Both the position numbers and the translations under genes were made by a program. DNA of 64,000 bases, from contig CAZXHT010000024.1 in assembly GCA_964640665.1 (NCBI GenBank), positions 1 to 64,000 of the forward strand. Direction: 5' to 3'. The notes under the pieces were generated by a model. It was given only the letters and a program-made list of their open reading frames with translations, did not search any database and was not told the origin of the DNA. The DNA comes from DATKYQ01 sp964640665 (GTDB lineage Bacteria; Myxococcota; B64-G9). Below, piece by piece: positions 53,141 through 62,228 of this stretch (position 1 is the first letter of the stretch; each line of letters starts with the position of its first letter).

Positions 53141-53143
53141 CGG

Positions 53144-54016
53144 TCATTCTCCCTGGGGCTCGTAGCTCATGATCACAACTTCGTTGATCAACCCCCGCCT
53201 GTCTGCCTTGGAGTTGATTCGTCGGGACGCCTTCACTTTTTCGATGCGGAACTTTTCAGAATACAGTCTTCTGACGACCCCGGTGTCGGAATTGGAGAGC
53301 ATTACCCTGACCCCCTTGGCCATTAGCTTTTCCATCGTCTCGGCCAGCCTCTTTTGGTCTTGATGATCGAAGCCGGTTCGGGCGTAAGAGACAAAATTGG
53401 CCGTGCTGGACACTGGAACGTAGGGCGGATCGAAATAGACGAAGTCCCCGCGGCCGGCCGCGTCCAGCACGCGGTCGAAAGAATCGGTAGTCAGCACGGC
53501 CTTGTCGAGGGCCGCCGATACCGCCCGCAGGTTTTCGGCGTTGCAAATCAGTGGATTCTTGTAGCGTCCGAAAGGCACATTGAACTTGCCCTTGCTGTTG
53601 ACCCGGTACAGACCGTTGAAACCCGTCCGGTTTAAAAAGATCATCCTGGCCGCCCTGCCCGGCCGAGAGAGCCGCTTCGGGTTCTTTTCTCTCACCGAGT
53701 AGAAGTATTCGCGCTTTTGCTCCTCGTGCTCGAAGGCGCGGAATTTCTTCTGATGTTCCAAAAGACGCGCAATGACTTTGTGCACTTCATCCCGGACGGC
53801 CTGGTAGGTGTCGACTAACTCCTGGTTGACGTCAGAGAGGAAAACCCGTTTTCCATCCAGGCGACCCTCCCGGTGGAGGGCAAAAAACAGCGCCGCGCCT
53901 CCCATGAAGGGTTCGTGATAGGTCTTGAAATCGTCAGGTGCCCGTTTGAGCAACTCACTTGCCAGTTGCCCCTTGCCACCGACCCACTTGACGAAAGGTT
54001 TGGGCAGCGAATCCAT
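53144..54016 (-). CDS. D12-class (Dam-type) N6-adenine DNA methyltransferase
   Basis: 290 residues, the usual D12 size. Motif I KPFVKWVGGKGQ (SAM binding) and motif IV FVYFDPPYVPVSS (catalytic DPPY) are intact, as is FNGLYRVNSKGKFNVPFG. Dam-type enzymes of this class usually methylate GATC or related sites. The adjacent PD-(D/E)XK gene suggests a type II R-M system. A promoter lies so close that the mRNA may be nearly leaderless. Confidence 0.93.
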   Translation of the reverse strand: MDSLPKPFVKWVGGKGQLASELLKRAPDDFKTYHEPFMGGAALFFALHREGRLDGKRVFLSDVNQELVDTYQAVRDEVHKVIARLLEHQKKFRAFEHEEQKREYFYSVREKNPKRLSRPGRAARMIFLNRTGFNGLYRVNSKGKFNVPFGRYKNPLICNAENLRAVSAALDKAVLTTDSFDRVLDAAGRGDFVYFDPPYVPVSSTANFVSYARTGFDHQDQKRLAETMEKLMAKGVRVMLSNSDTGVVRRLYSEKFRIEKVKASRRINSKADRRGLINEVVIMSYEPQGE

Positions 54017-54024
54017 GATAGGGC

Positions 54025-54053
54025 ATTGTACGTTGGGACCCTGACATAAACAA
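54025..54053 (-). promoter_or_regulatory. Promoter of the methylase/nuclease pair
   Basis: On the minus strand TTGTTT (54053-54048), 17 bp, then TACAAT (54030-54025). The -10 ends 8 bp before the methylase ATG (54016), and no ribosome site is visible, so the transcript could be leaderless. Confidence 0.5.
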
Positions 54054-54067
54054 GGACAAGCCCGTGG

Positions 54068-54097
54068 TTGACAGGTGCGGATGTACGGAGATACGAT
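54068..54097 (+). promoter_or_regulatory. Promoter of the PEGA/kelch gene pair
   Basis: TTGACA (54068-54073), an 18-bp spacer and TACGAT (54092-54097), about 45 bp before the start of the PEGA-domain gene. Confidence 0.5.
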
Positions 54098-54142
54098 TCA
54101 AAGAGATTACATGTATGCAATAGTTGGTAAGAGGTGTCTTTC

Positions 54143-55249
54143 ATGAACCGTTTGATCACGTTTGCGGGAGTCGCGCTTGTCTTGCTCTGCCTGGCCATTC
54201 GACCGGCGGCCGGTCAGCAAAAGGAACCTGTTCGTATCCTGATTCTCAACCCGGAGAGCAGGTTCCTGAGTTCAGCCAAGCTCGAAAACCTTGGCGAGCA
54301 ACTGCGAACGCTTGCCAAACGCTATCCCTCGCTGGCCATCTGTGAAGATCCAGGGATGCAGGGAAAGCTCTTGCGTATCAGGGCACGCTGCCAAGGGGCT
54401 GGGAATAACTGCCTGGCCCGGATGGCCTCGCTGGCCAAGGTAAGACGGATTCTCTACGCCGAGATCCAGAAACTACCTGGCCGCTATCTGGTGGTGATGA
54501 AACTGGTGGATGTCGACAGCAAGGAGATCGTCGAACAATCACGGCAACGTTGCGGGAAAGGAATGGCCTCGATTCGTAACGCGCTGCTGAAAGGTTGGGT
54601 CGAAATCCAGGGCCCGCTTATCCGCAGCCAACTGGCGGTGGTTGCCAATGTCACGGGGGCCGATGTTTTTCTCGACGGCAACAAGATCGGCAGGACGCCG
54701 CTGGTGCTGACGAAAGATATCGGCCGGGGAACTCACCTGGTGGAGGTCAGGCAACCGGGTTACCAAACCGTCTTGCGCCAGATAAAAATAAGCGGAGGAA
54801 GCCTCAAGGTTGCAGTGAACCTGAAAAAGGCGATCATAACGACAGTCAAGCCCGCGGTCGAGGAACCGCCTGCCTCTGCTGCCGCCGGCCGAGTCAAGCA
54901 TGCGGGGCAAGTCGCCCGGGGAGAGGTTGTCGGAGAAAAACTCGGAGGCGGCAAAGCAGAAATGCGATCTCATGCGATCGCCACGCGGCCCTCGCTTGGG
55001 CGCAAGACCGTGGCGCTCTCCCGCAAGGCGGAAACGGGGCCGGTCGCAACTGAACCCTCGAAGCCCTTCCTGCCAGGGTCCGCCGAACAGACGGCGCAGG
55101 AGCCTTCCCGCCCGCTATACAAACAGTGGTGGTTCTGGACCGCAATAGGGGTGGCGGTGGCCGGCGGAGTAACCGGCCTGGTGCTGGGCCTGTCGCCCGA
55201 GGGCGGGATACCGTCGGGTAAGGGTCGCCTGGCAATCGAGTTTTGGTAG
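54143..55249 (+). CDS. Exported PEGA-domain protein with C-terminal membrane helix
   Basis: 368 residues from the ATG at 54143; a GTG at 54134 is an alternative. A signal peptide (LITFAGVALVLLCLAIRPAAG) precedes a beta/alpha region. The PEGA domain is at about 170-235 (GADVFLDGNKIGRTPLVLT, GTHLVEVRQPGYQ). A low-complexity linker and a membrane helix near the end (FWTAIGVAVAGGVTGLVLGL) follow. PEGA domains bind peptidoglycan or surface layers in related proteins. The gene is followed after 27 bp by the kelch lipoprotein gene. Confidence 0.8.
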   Translation: MNRLITFAGVALVLLCLAIRPAAGQQKEPVRILILNPESRFLSSAKLENLGEQLRTLAKRYPSLAICEDPGMQGKLLRIRARCQGAGNNCLARMASLAKVRRILYAEIQKLPGRYLVVMKLVDVDSKEIVEQSRQRCGKGMASIRNALLKGWVEIQGPLIRSQLAVVANVTGADVFLDGNKIGRTPLVLTKDIGRGTHLVEVRQPGYQTVLRQIKISGGSLKVAVNLKKAIITTVKPAVEEPPASAAAGRVKHAGQVARGEVVGEKLGGGKAEMRSHAIATRPSLGRKTVALSRKAETGPVATEPSKPFLPGSAEQTAQEPSRPLYKQWWFWTAIGVAVAGGVTGLVLGLSPEGGIPSGKGRLAIEFW

Positions 55250-55276
55250 GTCCTGTGCGTCACGGAGGAGTGAAGC

Positions 55277-56845
55277 GTGCAAAAAATAGCCAAGACAACA
55301 TCGCTTGCGGGACTCGTGGCCGTGGCTCTGGCAACGTCGTCCCTGCTTTCTTGCGGGCCGGCGCAGGCGCCGGGTGTCGCCGTGAAGATGCGTTTTGCGC
55401 AAAGCCGGCAGGCGCAGACGGACCCCCGTGGCTTGCCTCTGGGTATCCACAGCTTCAGGGTCCAGGCATTTGCGGTCAGCCTCGGTGGGAGCTTGGAGGG
55501 TGACAGCGGATGCATTGATATCGATGCCGATGACTCCAGGCGCAAGTCGCTCGAGATGGATCTGCTTCCGCAGCAGAACTTGGTTCTCAAGGCCGGCGGA
55601 TACGCCGGGCAGGGCTGCCCGTCCGGGGCCGAGCCCGAGTGGATGGGTGTAACCAAGGGAATCGAAGTAGTCGCGGGACGCGAGACGCAGGTGTTTGTCT
55701 ATGTCACCAGACGCGGGATGGCCTTGAACAATATCCTGGATGAACTGCGCCCCGCTCGAGCCTTTTCAAGCGCCAGCGAACTGCCCGACGGCAAGGTTCT
55801 GATTGCCGGTGGATATACAACCAGCAACGCCGCGGCCGGCGGAGTCGAACTCGAGGCTACCAACGAGGCGCTGCTGTTCGACCCCTCGACGGCCAGCTTT
55901 GTCAGAGTCGGCAGGATGCTCGAAAGCCGGGGTTTCCACGAGGCGCTGCTTGTTTCGGACGGCCGGATCATGATGGTCGGGGGATCGCGGCACATGAGCG
56001 TGAATTTCACCAGGGGGGCAATGTTTCAGATGACACCCTCGGGCGCCATACAGACCGCCGAGGTGTATGATCCTGTTGAGCGGACCTTTTCTCTGGCCGG
56101 CAATGACCCGCTTCTGGCGCGCATGGCGGCGGCGGCAGTCGTTCTTCCGGGTGACCAGGTGGTTTTGCTGGGAGGGCAGACGGCGCTCAGCCGCACCGAT
56201 GACGTGGTGCTGGGCTTGCCGGCGGGCACGGCAAGCTGGGACTGGACCGGCCTGAGCGGCAGGCTGGGCGCGCAGCTCAAGGGGGCACGGGCGGCGCTGC
56301 TGGATTCCAGGATATTGCTGGCGGGTGGCAACCAGGACGGCGATCCGCCGCTCGAGATGGGATCTGCTGCGACCCTGAACTTTGAACCGCTGTCACTAGC
56401 AGTCTCCGGCAACCTGTCTGTCAGTGGGCACTCGCTGACCATGAGCGCCAGCCGGCGCGTGCTTGTCGCCGGGGGGATCCCGGATTTCACGGGAGCGCCG
56501 GCGGTTGCCGATCTCACCAGCCTGTCGTTCGACGGAGCCAGTCCGCAGGCGCTGGAGTTGAGCCTGACACATGCCCGTGCCTACCATGCGGCGGCGACGA
56601 TGGCCGACGGTGTGGTGCTTCTGGCCGGCGGAGTGGATGGAGCCTTCGAACTGCGCCTCGATATGGAAACCTTCAAATCCGGCGACCAGGCGCCCGAGAG
56701 CCTGGATGACACTCTTGGCACCGGGTCGCTCGGCGTAGCGACGGCCGTCTTGCCCGATGGATCCGTGCTGTTGGCCGGCGGCCTTGGCCTCGACCCCGGC
56801 GGCTCGCTGGTGCTGTCGGCGGTGGCGCAAATACTCTCGCCATAA
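55277..56845 (+). CDS. Kelch-repeat lipoprotein
   Basis: 522 residues from a GTG with GGAGG eight bases upstream. The leader LVAVALATSSLLSC ends in a lipobox. Several kelch units are visible (LPDGKVLIAGGYTT, VSDGRIMMVGGSRH, LPGDQVVLLGGQTA, LDSRILLAGGNQDG, LPDGSVLLAGGLG), enough for a beta-propeller. It is anchored in the outer or inner membrane and probably binds proteins or sugars; the ligand is unknown. Confidence 0.85.
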   Translation: MQKIAKTTSLAGLVAVALATSSLLSCGPAQAPGVAVKMRFAQSRQAQTDPRGLPLGIHSFRVQAFAVSLGGSLEGDSGCIDIDADDSRRKSLEMDLLPQQNLVLKAGGYAGQGCPSGAEPEWMGVTKGIEVVAGRETQVFVYVTRRGMALNNILDELRPARAFSSASELPDGKVLIAGGYTTSNAAAGGVELEATNEALLFDPSTASFVRVGRMLESRGFHEALLVSDGRIMMVGGSRHMSVNFTRGAMFQMTPSGAIQTAEVYDPVERTFSLAGNDPLLARMAAAAVVLPGDQVVLLGGQTALSRTDDVVLGLPAGTASWDWTGLSGRLGAQLKGARAALLDSRILLAGGNQDGDPPLEMGSAATLNFEPLSLAVSGNLSVSGHSLTMSASRRVLVAGGIPDFTGAPAVADLTSLSFDGASPQALELSLTHARAYHAAATMADGVVLLAGGVDGAFELRLDMETFKSGDQAPESLDDTLGTGSLGVATAVLPDGSVLLAGGLGLDPGGSLVLSAVAQILSP

Positions 56846-56851
56846 TGATTT

Positions 56852-58258
56852 TCAATTGGCGGTTCCTGTGAGATCTCCGAGTGCCTGGTTCATCATGGTC
56901 GGGGAGTAGTCTCCGCCGGGTGGGGCGGGCGTCCATTCGACCAGGGTATGTAGCGTCACCGGCTCTACCGCGTCCGGGTCGCTGTCATCCAGGGTAACCT
57001 GGTAGTAGCGATCTTCATGATTCATGTCGAGACTGTTTATGTCGACTTTGCCGTCCTCGGTGAACTCTATTCCCATGCTCTTGGTCAGTGTTATCGTGCC
57101 GGTACCGACGTTGGCACCGCTGTCTGTGCTGAATTCGACATGGTCGCTTCCTGTGTTGGAGGCGATCGGGTTGTGGTTGATGTCCATCAGGTAAAGGGTG
57201 AACTGTTGGCTGCCGCCGCTGGCGATGTTGATTCCCGACGGTTCGAAATGAGTGGTGTCGATGCTCTCGTCCGGCTTGCCGGTGAACATGATATGCACCA
57301 AGGTCCAGATCACGGTCTCACCGTCCCAGCGGCCGTTCGCGTCGCTCCACTGCTCGTTCCCGTCAACGTCGATGTAACCTTCTCCGCTGTCGTATTCTCC
57401 GTTGTCGTTCGCGTCTACGAAGGGCTCGGCCAGGTCGTTGCCGAAGAAAGGCTCGCCGCTGTCATACTTGCCGTTGCCGTTGGCATCAGTGTAGCCCTCT
57501 TCGCCGTCCACGTAGAAGACTATGCTCAGCAGGCCGTCCCTGGGGTTGTGGATGATTCCGCCTACCATGTGGCTGGGCTCGCCGGAAAGCGGCTCGACGT
57601 CCATTGGCTCACTGGAAGGAGTGAGTTCGAATGCCGCCTCGCTGGAATAGGAGCTCTCGACTCGCGCCATGCCGCAGGCAGACTCGACCATGAAACCGAT
57701 ACCGGGCGTGACAATCACCTGGGTCGAGTCGCTGATGGAAGACTCGCTCATGGTAGTGAAGCTGGCGGTGACCCTGCCTTCCTCTTGTTCCCCGGGGAAA
57801 GTGTACAGGTTGGCCGTGGCGCTTCCGCTCGAGATCTCGGCATCGGTCTCCTTGACGGCACTGGCGCTGGCGTCGCCGAACGGTTCGAAGCTGCCCCTGG
57901 TGGTCGTGAAGTGGACCAATTCGCCGTCCTGGGGCGCGTTTCCCTGGTCTTTTACCTCGGCCACGATGCGGATCGAGGCCGCCGTGGGGAGCGAAGCTCC
58001 ACTGGCATCCTTGGGCAGGACCGTACAGCTGATCCTCATCATGCCCGTCTCGGTGCTGTCCGCCAACGCCGCTGCGTTCTGTGTGGAACAGGAAGCCGAT
58101 AAGTTCGAGCCGGAAGGCTTGGCAGCCATGTACTTGACCACGTTGCCGTCCGGCAGGCTCAGCTTCAACGAATCTTCACCGCAGCCTGCCGCGAATGCCG
58201 CCAGGACGGCGAGGGTGATAAAAATCCAGCTCGAATGCGGGCTCATCATGCGACTCAT
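56852..58258 (-). CDS. Lipoprotein with Big-type Ig domains and acidic Ca-binding-like repeats
   Basis: 468 residues with AAGGAG upstream of the ATG. ITLAVLAAFAAGC is a lipobox signal. An invasin-like Big_1 region (about 75-185) has VHFTTTRGSFEPF. Residues about 255-315 repeat EF-hand/dockerin-like loops (DANGNGKYDSGEPF, DANDNGEYDSGEGY, DVDGNEQWSDANG), likely calcium sites. It is probably a surface adhesin or scaffold. It converges with the kelch lipoprotein gene with a 6-bp gap. Confidence 0.8.
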   Translation of the reverse strand: MSRMMSPHSSWIFITLAVLAAFAAGCGEDSLKLSLPDGNVVKYMAAKPSGSNLSASCSTQNAAALADSTETGMMRISCTVLPKDASGASLPTAASIRIVAEVKDQGNAPQDGELVHFTTTRGSFEPFGDASASAVKETDAEISSGSATANLYTFPGEQEEGRVTASFTTMSESSISDSTQVIVTPGIGFMVESACGMARVESSYSSEAAFELTPSSEPMDVEPLSGEPSHMVGGIIHNPRDGLLSIVFYVDGEEGYTDANGNGKYDSGEPFFGNDLAEPFVDANDNGEYDSGEGYIDVDGNEQWSDANGRWDGETVIWTLVHIMFTGKPDESIDTTHFEPSGINIASGGSQQFTLYLMDINHNPIASNTGSDHVEFSTDSGANVGTGTITLTKSMGIEFTEDGKVDINSLDMNHEDRYYQVTLDDSDPDAVEPVTLHTLVEWTPAPPGGDYSPTMMNQALGDLTGTAN

Positions 58259-58367
58259 GGTTTTTTCTCCTTGGTTGCGTTCGCTACAATACTACGGAAT
58301 CCAGAATGAATCCGCAAGCGCGCAAATTCTTGATATGTGCGTCGGGCATGTGTAATGCTCGTTTTGC

Positions 58368-58706
58368 ATGGAAGAAAAAGCTCAGGACAGAAGGCGTCAC
58401 GCGCGAGTGCCTGTCGCCGTTCGGGTGCGCATCGAATACACCGGACAAGAGTTCTCGGCCGATTCGTCGAACGTGAGCGCCGGGGGGATGTTTATCGAGT
58501 GTCACCAGAAGCTGCCCATCGGCACCAAAGTTCTCGTGAAGTTTTCGGTGCCGATGATTGCCAAGTATCCTTTCCACGCCGAGGGAGAAGTCGTTTGGGT
58601 CGGTAAGGACAATCCGCGCGGTCTGGCGGTTCGCTTCACAAGAATCTCGGAAGATGACGGCGCCTTGTTGGGCGAACTGGCCGAGAGCCAATCTCAGGAG
58701 AGTTGA
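58368..58706 (+). CDS. PilZ-domain protein (possible c-di-GMP effector)
   Basis: 112 residues. QDRRRHARVPVAV (RxxxR) and NVSAGGMFIEC (NxSxxG) match the PilZ c-di-GMP-binding motifs, and the remainder is the PilZ barrel. The myxobacterial-type single-domain form is present. It heads a run of plus-strand genes up to 63793; the next gene starts 50 bp later. Confidence 0.9.
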   Translation: MEEKAQDRRRHARVPVAVRVRIEYTGQEFSADSSNVSAGGMFIECHQKLPIGTKVLVKFSVPMIAKYPFHAEGEVVWVGKDNPRGLAVRFTRISEDDGALLGELAESQSQES

Positions 58707-58756
58707 CCGGACGCTGTCGCGCAAATATGATTCTCCCGTTGATTACGGAGGGTGCC

Positions 58757-59257
58757 ATGGAGAAACAGTTTGAAATTGATATTGACAAGGAGCAGGTGTG
58801 TTTCGAGGGAGAGTGGCTGGACACCAAGGAACTGGCGGAGAAGATCCGCAGGATGATCGACAGCCAGGATTTCAGAATCGGCATGGCCGGGGTCGCTCTT
58901 GAGTACCTTCAGAAATCGGTCAGCAACGCGCGCGAGTTCGCCGTCAAGCTTGCGCCGGACGATGCCGGGCTGATCGAGGCGCATGCCGACCGGGCCAAGA
59001 TAGAAATCCCCGCTTTCATCAGGCAGGCGATCCGGGCCTACCTGGCGGCTCAACCGCCGCTCGAACAAGACGGAGGCAAGGCGCCGCAGATGACGACAAT
59101 TACCACCGAACCGGCCAGACCCGAGGAAGAAAAGAACGCGGTCGAGTTGACCGAGCGCAAACAACAGGTCTCCGCCAAGGTGCTGGTTGACCCGTCGTTG
59201 AGTGCGGAGCAGGGCACCAAGGAAGTCATCGAGGGTTCCTGGTTCAATAAAACGTGA
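58757..59257 (+). CDS. Hypothetical protein
   Basis: 166 residues from the ATG at 58757 (CGGAGGG upstream). No signal peptide or membrane helix. The N-terminal half is acidic and helical (EVLDTKELAEKIRRM-like), followed by a helix with DRAKIEIPAFIRQAIRAYLAAQ and a Thr/Glu-rich tail. I recognise no family. The stop overlaps the next GTG (GTGA), so it is coupled to the DUF4159 gene. Confidence 0.6.
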   Translation: MEKQFEIDIDKEQVCFEGEWLDTKELAEKIRRMIDSQDFRIGMAGVALEYLQKSVSNAREFAVKLAPDDAGLIEAHADRAKIEIPAFIRQAIRAYLAAQPPLEQDGGKAPQMTTITTEPARPEEEKNAVELTERKQQVSAKVLVDPSLSAEQGTKEVIEGSWFNKT

Positions 59258-59997
59258 GGGTCGCAGCGACATTCTGCCTGGTGGTTGTCACTGTTGTGGC
59301 CTGCGGAACGGCTGTCGCGGGTGGGGTTGCCGACGAGCGATTGGTGATCGGGCGATTGCCATGCGCCGGCGGCGAGAGTCCCGGCGCCCATGGCCTAAGA
59401 CAACTGGTCTGGGAGCTTACCAAGAGAACCAGCGTCGAAGCCGAGCCGGAGACGGTCGCGGTCGATCCTGCCGATTCGGGTCTGTACAAGACGCCATTTC
59501 TGCTGTGGTCCTGCAAGGGTGCCGTGGCCGATCTCGATGACCGGGCACTGGCCAATCTGCGCCGCTTCCTGGTAATGGGTGGCTTCTTGTGGGTCGACGA
59601 TCCCGCGGCCGCACCCGGAGGAGAGTTCGATCGCAGCATTCGTTTCGCCATCGCCAGGCTGTTTCCCGGCCGGCGGCTCGAAGAAGTTCAGGCCGGGCAT
59701 GTTGTCTTCAAGACTTTCTTTCTGATCTCCAGGCCGGCCGGCCGGGTGGCGACGGCGGGTCTCGAAGGGCTTTCTATCGACAAGCGGCTGGCCATCGTCT
59801 ACACACATGGCGATTTGCTCGGGGCACTCGCCAAGGACCTGTACGGCGGCTGGGAGCAGGTCTGCGAACCTGGAGGAGAGGTGCAACGCGAAGAGTCATA
59901 TCGCTTGGCCATCGATATAGTCTTTTACGCCTTGTGCCTGGACTACAAGAACGATCGCGTCCACCTGCAGTTCATCCTGAAGCGCCGGAGACTGTAA
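59254..59997 (+). CDS. Exported DUF4159-domain protein
   Basis: 247 residues from a GTG coupled to the previous stop. A signal peptide (ATFCLVVVTVVACGTAVAG) precedes the DUF4159 fold: LANLRRFLVMGGFLWVDDP, FKTFFLISRPAGRV, VYTHGDLLGALAKD and the end AIDIVFYALCLDYKNDRVHL. DUF4159 genes are usually found with MoxR ATPases and VWA/BatA-type proteins, and here the VWA-type gene follows at once. The exact role is unknown. Confidence 0.85.
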   Translation: MRVAATFCLVVVTVVACGTAVAGGVADERLVIGRLPCAGGESPGAHGLRQLVWELTKRTSVEAEPETVAVDPADSGLYKTPFLLWSCKGAVADLDDRALANLRRFLVMGGFLWVDDPAAAPGGEFDRSIRFAIARLFPGRRLEEVQAGHVVFKTFFLISRPAGRVATAGLEGLSIDKRLAIVYTHGDLLGALAKDLYGGWEQVCEPGGEVQREESYRLAIDIVFYALCLDYKNDRVHLQFILKRRRL

Positions 59998-59999
59998 CG

Positions 60000-62228
60000 A
60001 TGGTTGTGCGCGACTGGGTTCTGGTGCTGGAATGGGCCTCCCCCCGGCGTATCGTCTTGTTGGGTGCGGCCGCGGCCTGTGTTTTCTTTCTTACCTGGCG
60101 GGGGCTGCGAAATTCGTCGCCGCGCAGACGCGGGCTGCTGCTTTTTCTGCGCGGCTTGAACCTGGCGCTGATCGCCGCCATGCTGCTGGGTCCGGCCATC
60201 GAGTATCGCCGGCTGAAACCGCTGAAGAGCCGCATTGCCTTGTTGCTGGACTCATCGGCCAGCATGAGCGTCGACGACGGCGGTAGTAGCCGTCGACAGC
60301 GGTTGTTGAACTTTTTGACGGATCACGCAGGCGAGATCGGTCGCCTGGGTAAAGACTATTCTCTGCAAATGTATTCCTTCGCCGATAAGCTGATCCCGGC
60401 AGATCCCGGGAGATTGAAAGCCGACGGCGAGAGTACCGATATCAGCGCGGCCCTGGCGTCACTCGCGGGTAACGGCGCCAGACAAGCCGGCCAGTTGGCG
60501 TCCGTGATAGTCATAAGCGACGGGGCGGACACCGGGCAACTGGGACGCGTGGATGCGGCGGGAGATTTACCTCCGCCGGTGGGCAAGCTCCTGGATGCGC
60601 TTGGCTGTCCAGTCAACACCCTGGCAGTGGGCCGCCGCGAGCGCTTCGCCGATCTGGCCGTCGGCGAAGTCGTCTCCGATGACTTCGCATTTGTGCGCAA
60701 TGCGGTGGAGATAGAAGCCAGACTGCATTCAGAGGGCCTCGACGAGGTCAGCGTGCCGGTCACCCTCGAGCAGGCCGGGCGCGGTTTGGCCACCAAGGTC
60801 GTAACCGTACCGCGCAACGGCTCACGCAAGGTGAAGCTGCGCTTCGTTCCGGATGACGTCGGCAAGTTCGTCTATCGTATAACGACGCCGTCGCTGGACG
60901 GCGAGACAATCAGCTCCAACAACGATGCCACATTCGTCATGCGCATCATTCGTGACAAGATCCGGGTGCTGCACGTGGTCGGCCGGCCGGGCTGGGACCA
61001 GCGATTCCTGAGAGAGGTCCTCAAGCGCAACCCGAACATAGATCTGGTCAGCTTCTATATACTGCGGACGGTCATCGATGCCCCGGGAGTCAGCGAACAG
61101 GAGCTGAGCCTGATTCCCTTTCCGATCCACAAACTATTCGGGTCGGAGTTGAACACCTTCGATGTCCTGATCTTCCAGAACTTCAATCACGGCCCGTACT
61201 CGGTCGGCTTCTACCTGCCCCAGATCGCCGACTATGTCAGGGGGGGAGGGGCCTTCTGGATGATCGGCGGGGATCTCTCCTTCGGATCCGGCGGATATGC
61301 CGGCAGCGCTTTAGAGAAGATCATTCCGGTGGGACTGAGCGCCGCCGGCGACTGGCAGGCGGATCAAGTGCGGGCGGCGCTGACCGAGGCCGGGATCAGG
61401 CACCCGGTGCTCGATCTGGGCGACCCCGGCCTATGGGAGCGTCTGCCGTCACTGGGCGCCTACAACAAGGCGCGCTCGATCCAGCCCGGGGCCGAGGTCT
61501 TGCTGGCGCATCCCTTCGAGCGCTCCGGAGGCGAACGGGCGCCCATACTGGCCTTGCGTGAGGTGGGGCGGGGCCGCAGCGCGGCCCTGTTGACCGATGG
61601 ATCGTGGCGCTGGAGGTTCCAACTCGCGGGCAGTGATACGAGCCTGCGGCCCTACCAGCGTTTCACAAACAACTTGTTGCGCTGGTTGATTCGCGATCCG
61701 GATTTCGATCCGCTCATCCTGCGCTCTCTCAAGGCCAGGTATTTGCCCGGCGAAAACGTGACCCTGCGCTTGCAGGCGCCAGGGGCGCCCGGGGCCAAGG
61801 CCAGGCTGACGCTGCAAGCGGGTGGCCGGGTGATCGAGCGCCGGCCTGTACAACTCGACGACAAGGGCAGCGCGCGGATCGAGCTGCCTTCCTCCGAGGC
61901 AGGGGCATACGTGGCGGCGGCATCCGTAGAGCACGAAGGTTCGACAATCCAGGCAAGCGATGCCTTCGTGGTGGAGGACACGGGAATCGAGCACGCCCGG
62001 CCGTTCCCGCGCCCCGACCTTCTGCGCAAGCTTTCTAGTGCCACGGGCGGGTCGTTCGCCGCCGTCGAGGACGGATCACTCGGTGATATTAAAGTGAACG
62101 AGTACAAACGCTACCGGGTAGAGTCGAGCACAACGCGACTTTTGTTGGCGAGTTGGTGGGTACTGCTGACACTGGTAGTACTATTGAGCGCCGAGTGGTG
62201 GACACGGAGAAGATGGGGATTCAGTTGA
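60000..62228 (+). CDS. BatA/VWA- and glutamine-amidotransferase-like membrane protein
   Basis: 742 residues. Two N-terminal membrane helices (RIVLLGAAAACVFFLTW, GLNLALIAAMLLGPAIEY) precede a VWA domain with MIDAS-like LLLDSSASMSV and ISDGADTGQL. A CARDB-like Ig part follows, then a class I glutamine-amidotransferase-like fold (VLHVVGRPGWDQRFLREVL, FDVLIFQNFNHGPY, VRGGGAFWMIGGD) and a C-terminal helix (LLASWWVLLTLVVLLSAEWW). It resembles BatA-type proteins with an extra amidotransferase-like domain. MoxR and DUF58 partners are not present in this window. It starts 2 bp after DUF4159. Confidence 0.82.
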   Translation: MVVRDWVLVLEWASPRRIVLLGAAAACVFFLTWRGLRNSSPRRRGLLLFLRGLNLALIAAMLLGPAIEYRRLKPLKSRIALLLDSSASMSVDDGGSSRRQRLLNFLTDHAGEIGRLGKDYSLQMYSFADKLIPADPGRLKADGESTDISAALASLAGNGARQAGQLASVIVISDGADTGQLGRVDAAGDLPPPVGKLLDALGCPVNTLAVGRRERFADLAVGEVVSDDFAFVRNAVEIEARLHSEGLDEVSVPVTLEQAGRGLATKVVTVPRNGSRKVKLRFVPDDVGKFVYRITTPSLDGETISSNNDATFVMRIIRDKIRVLHVVGRPGWDQRFLREVLKRNPNIDLVSFYILRTVIDAPGVSEQELSLIPFPIHKLFGSELNTFDVLIFQNFNHGPYSVGFYLPQIADYVRGGGAFWMIGGDLSFGSGGYAGSALEKIIPVGLSAAGDWQADQVRAALTEAGIRHPVLDLGDPGLWERLPSLGAYNKARSIQPGAEVLLAHPFERSGGERAPILALREVGRGRSAALLTDGSWRWRFQLAGSDTSLRPYQRFTNNLLRWLIRDPDFDPLILRSLKARYLPGENVTLRLQAPGAPGAKARLTLQAGGRVIERRPVQLDDKGSARIELPSSEAGAYVAAASVEHEGSTIQASDAFVVEDTGIEHARPFPRPDLLRKLSSATGGSFAAVEDGSLGDIKVNEYKRYRVESSTTRLLLASWWVLLTLVVLLSAEWWTRRRWGFS

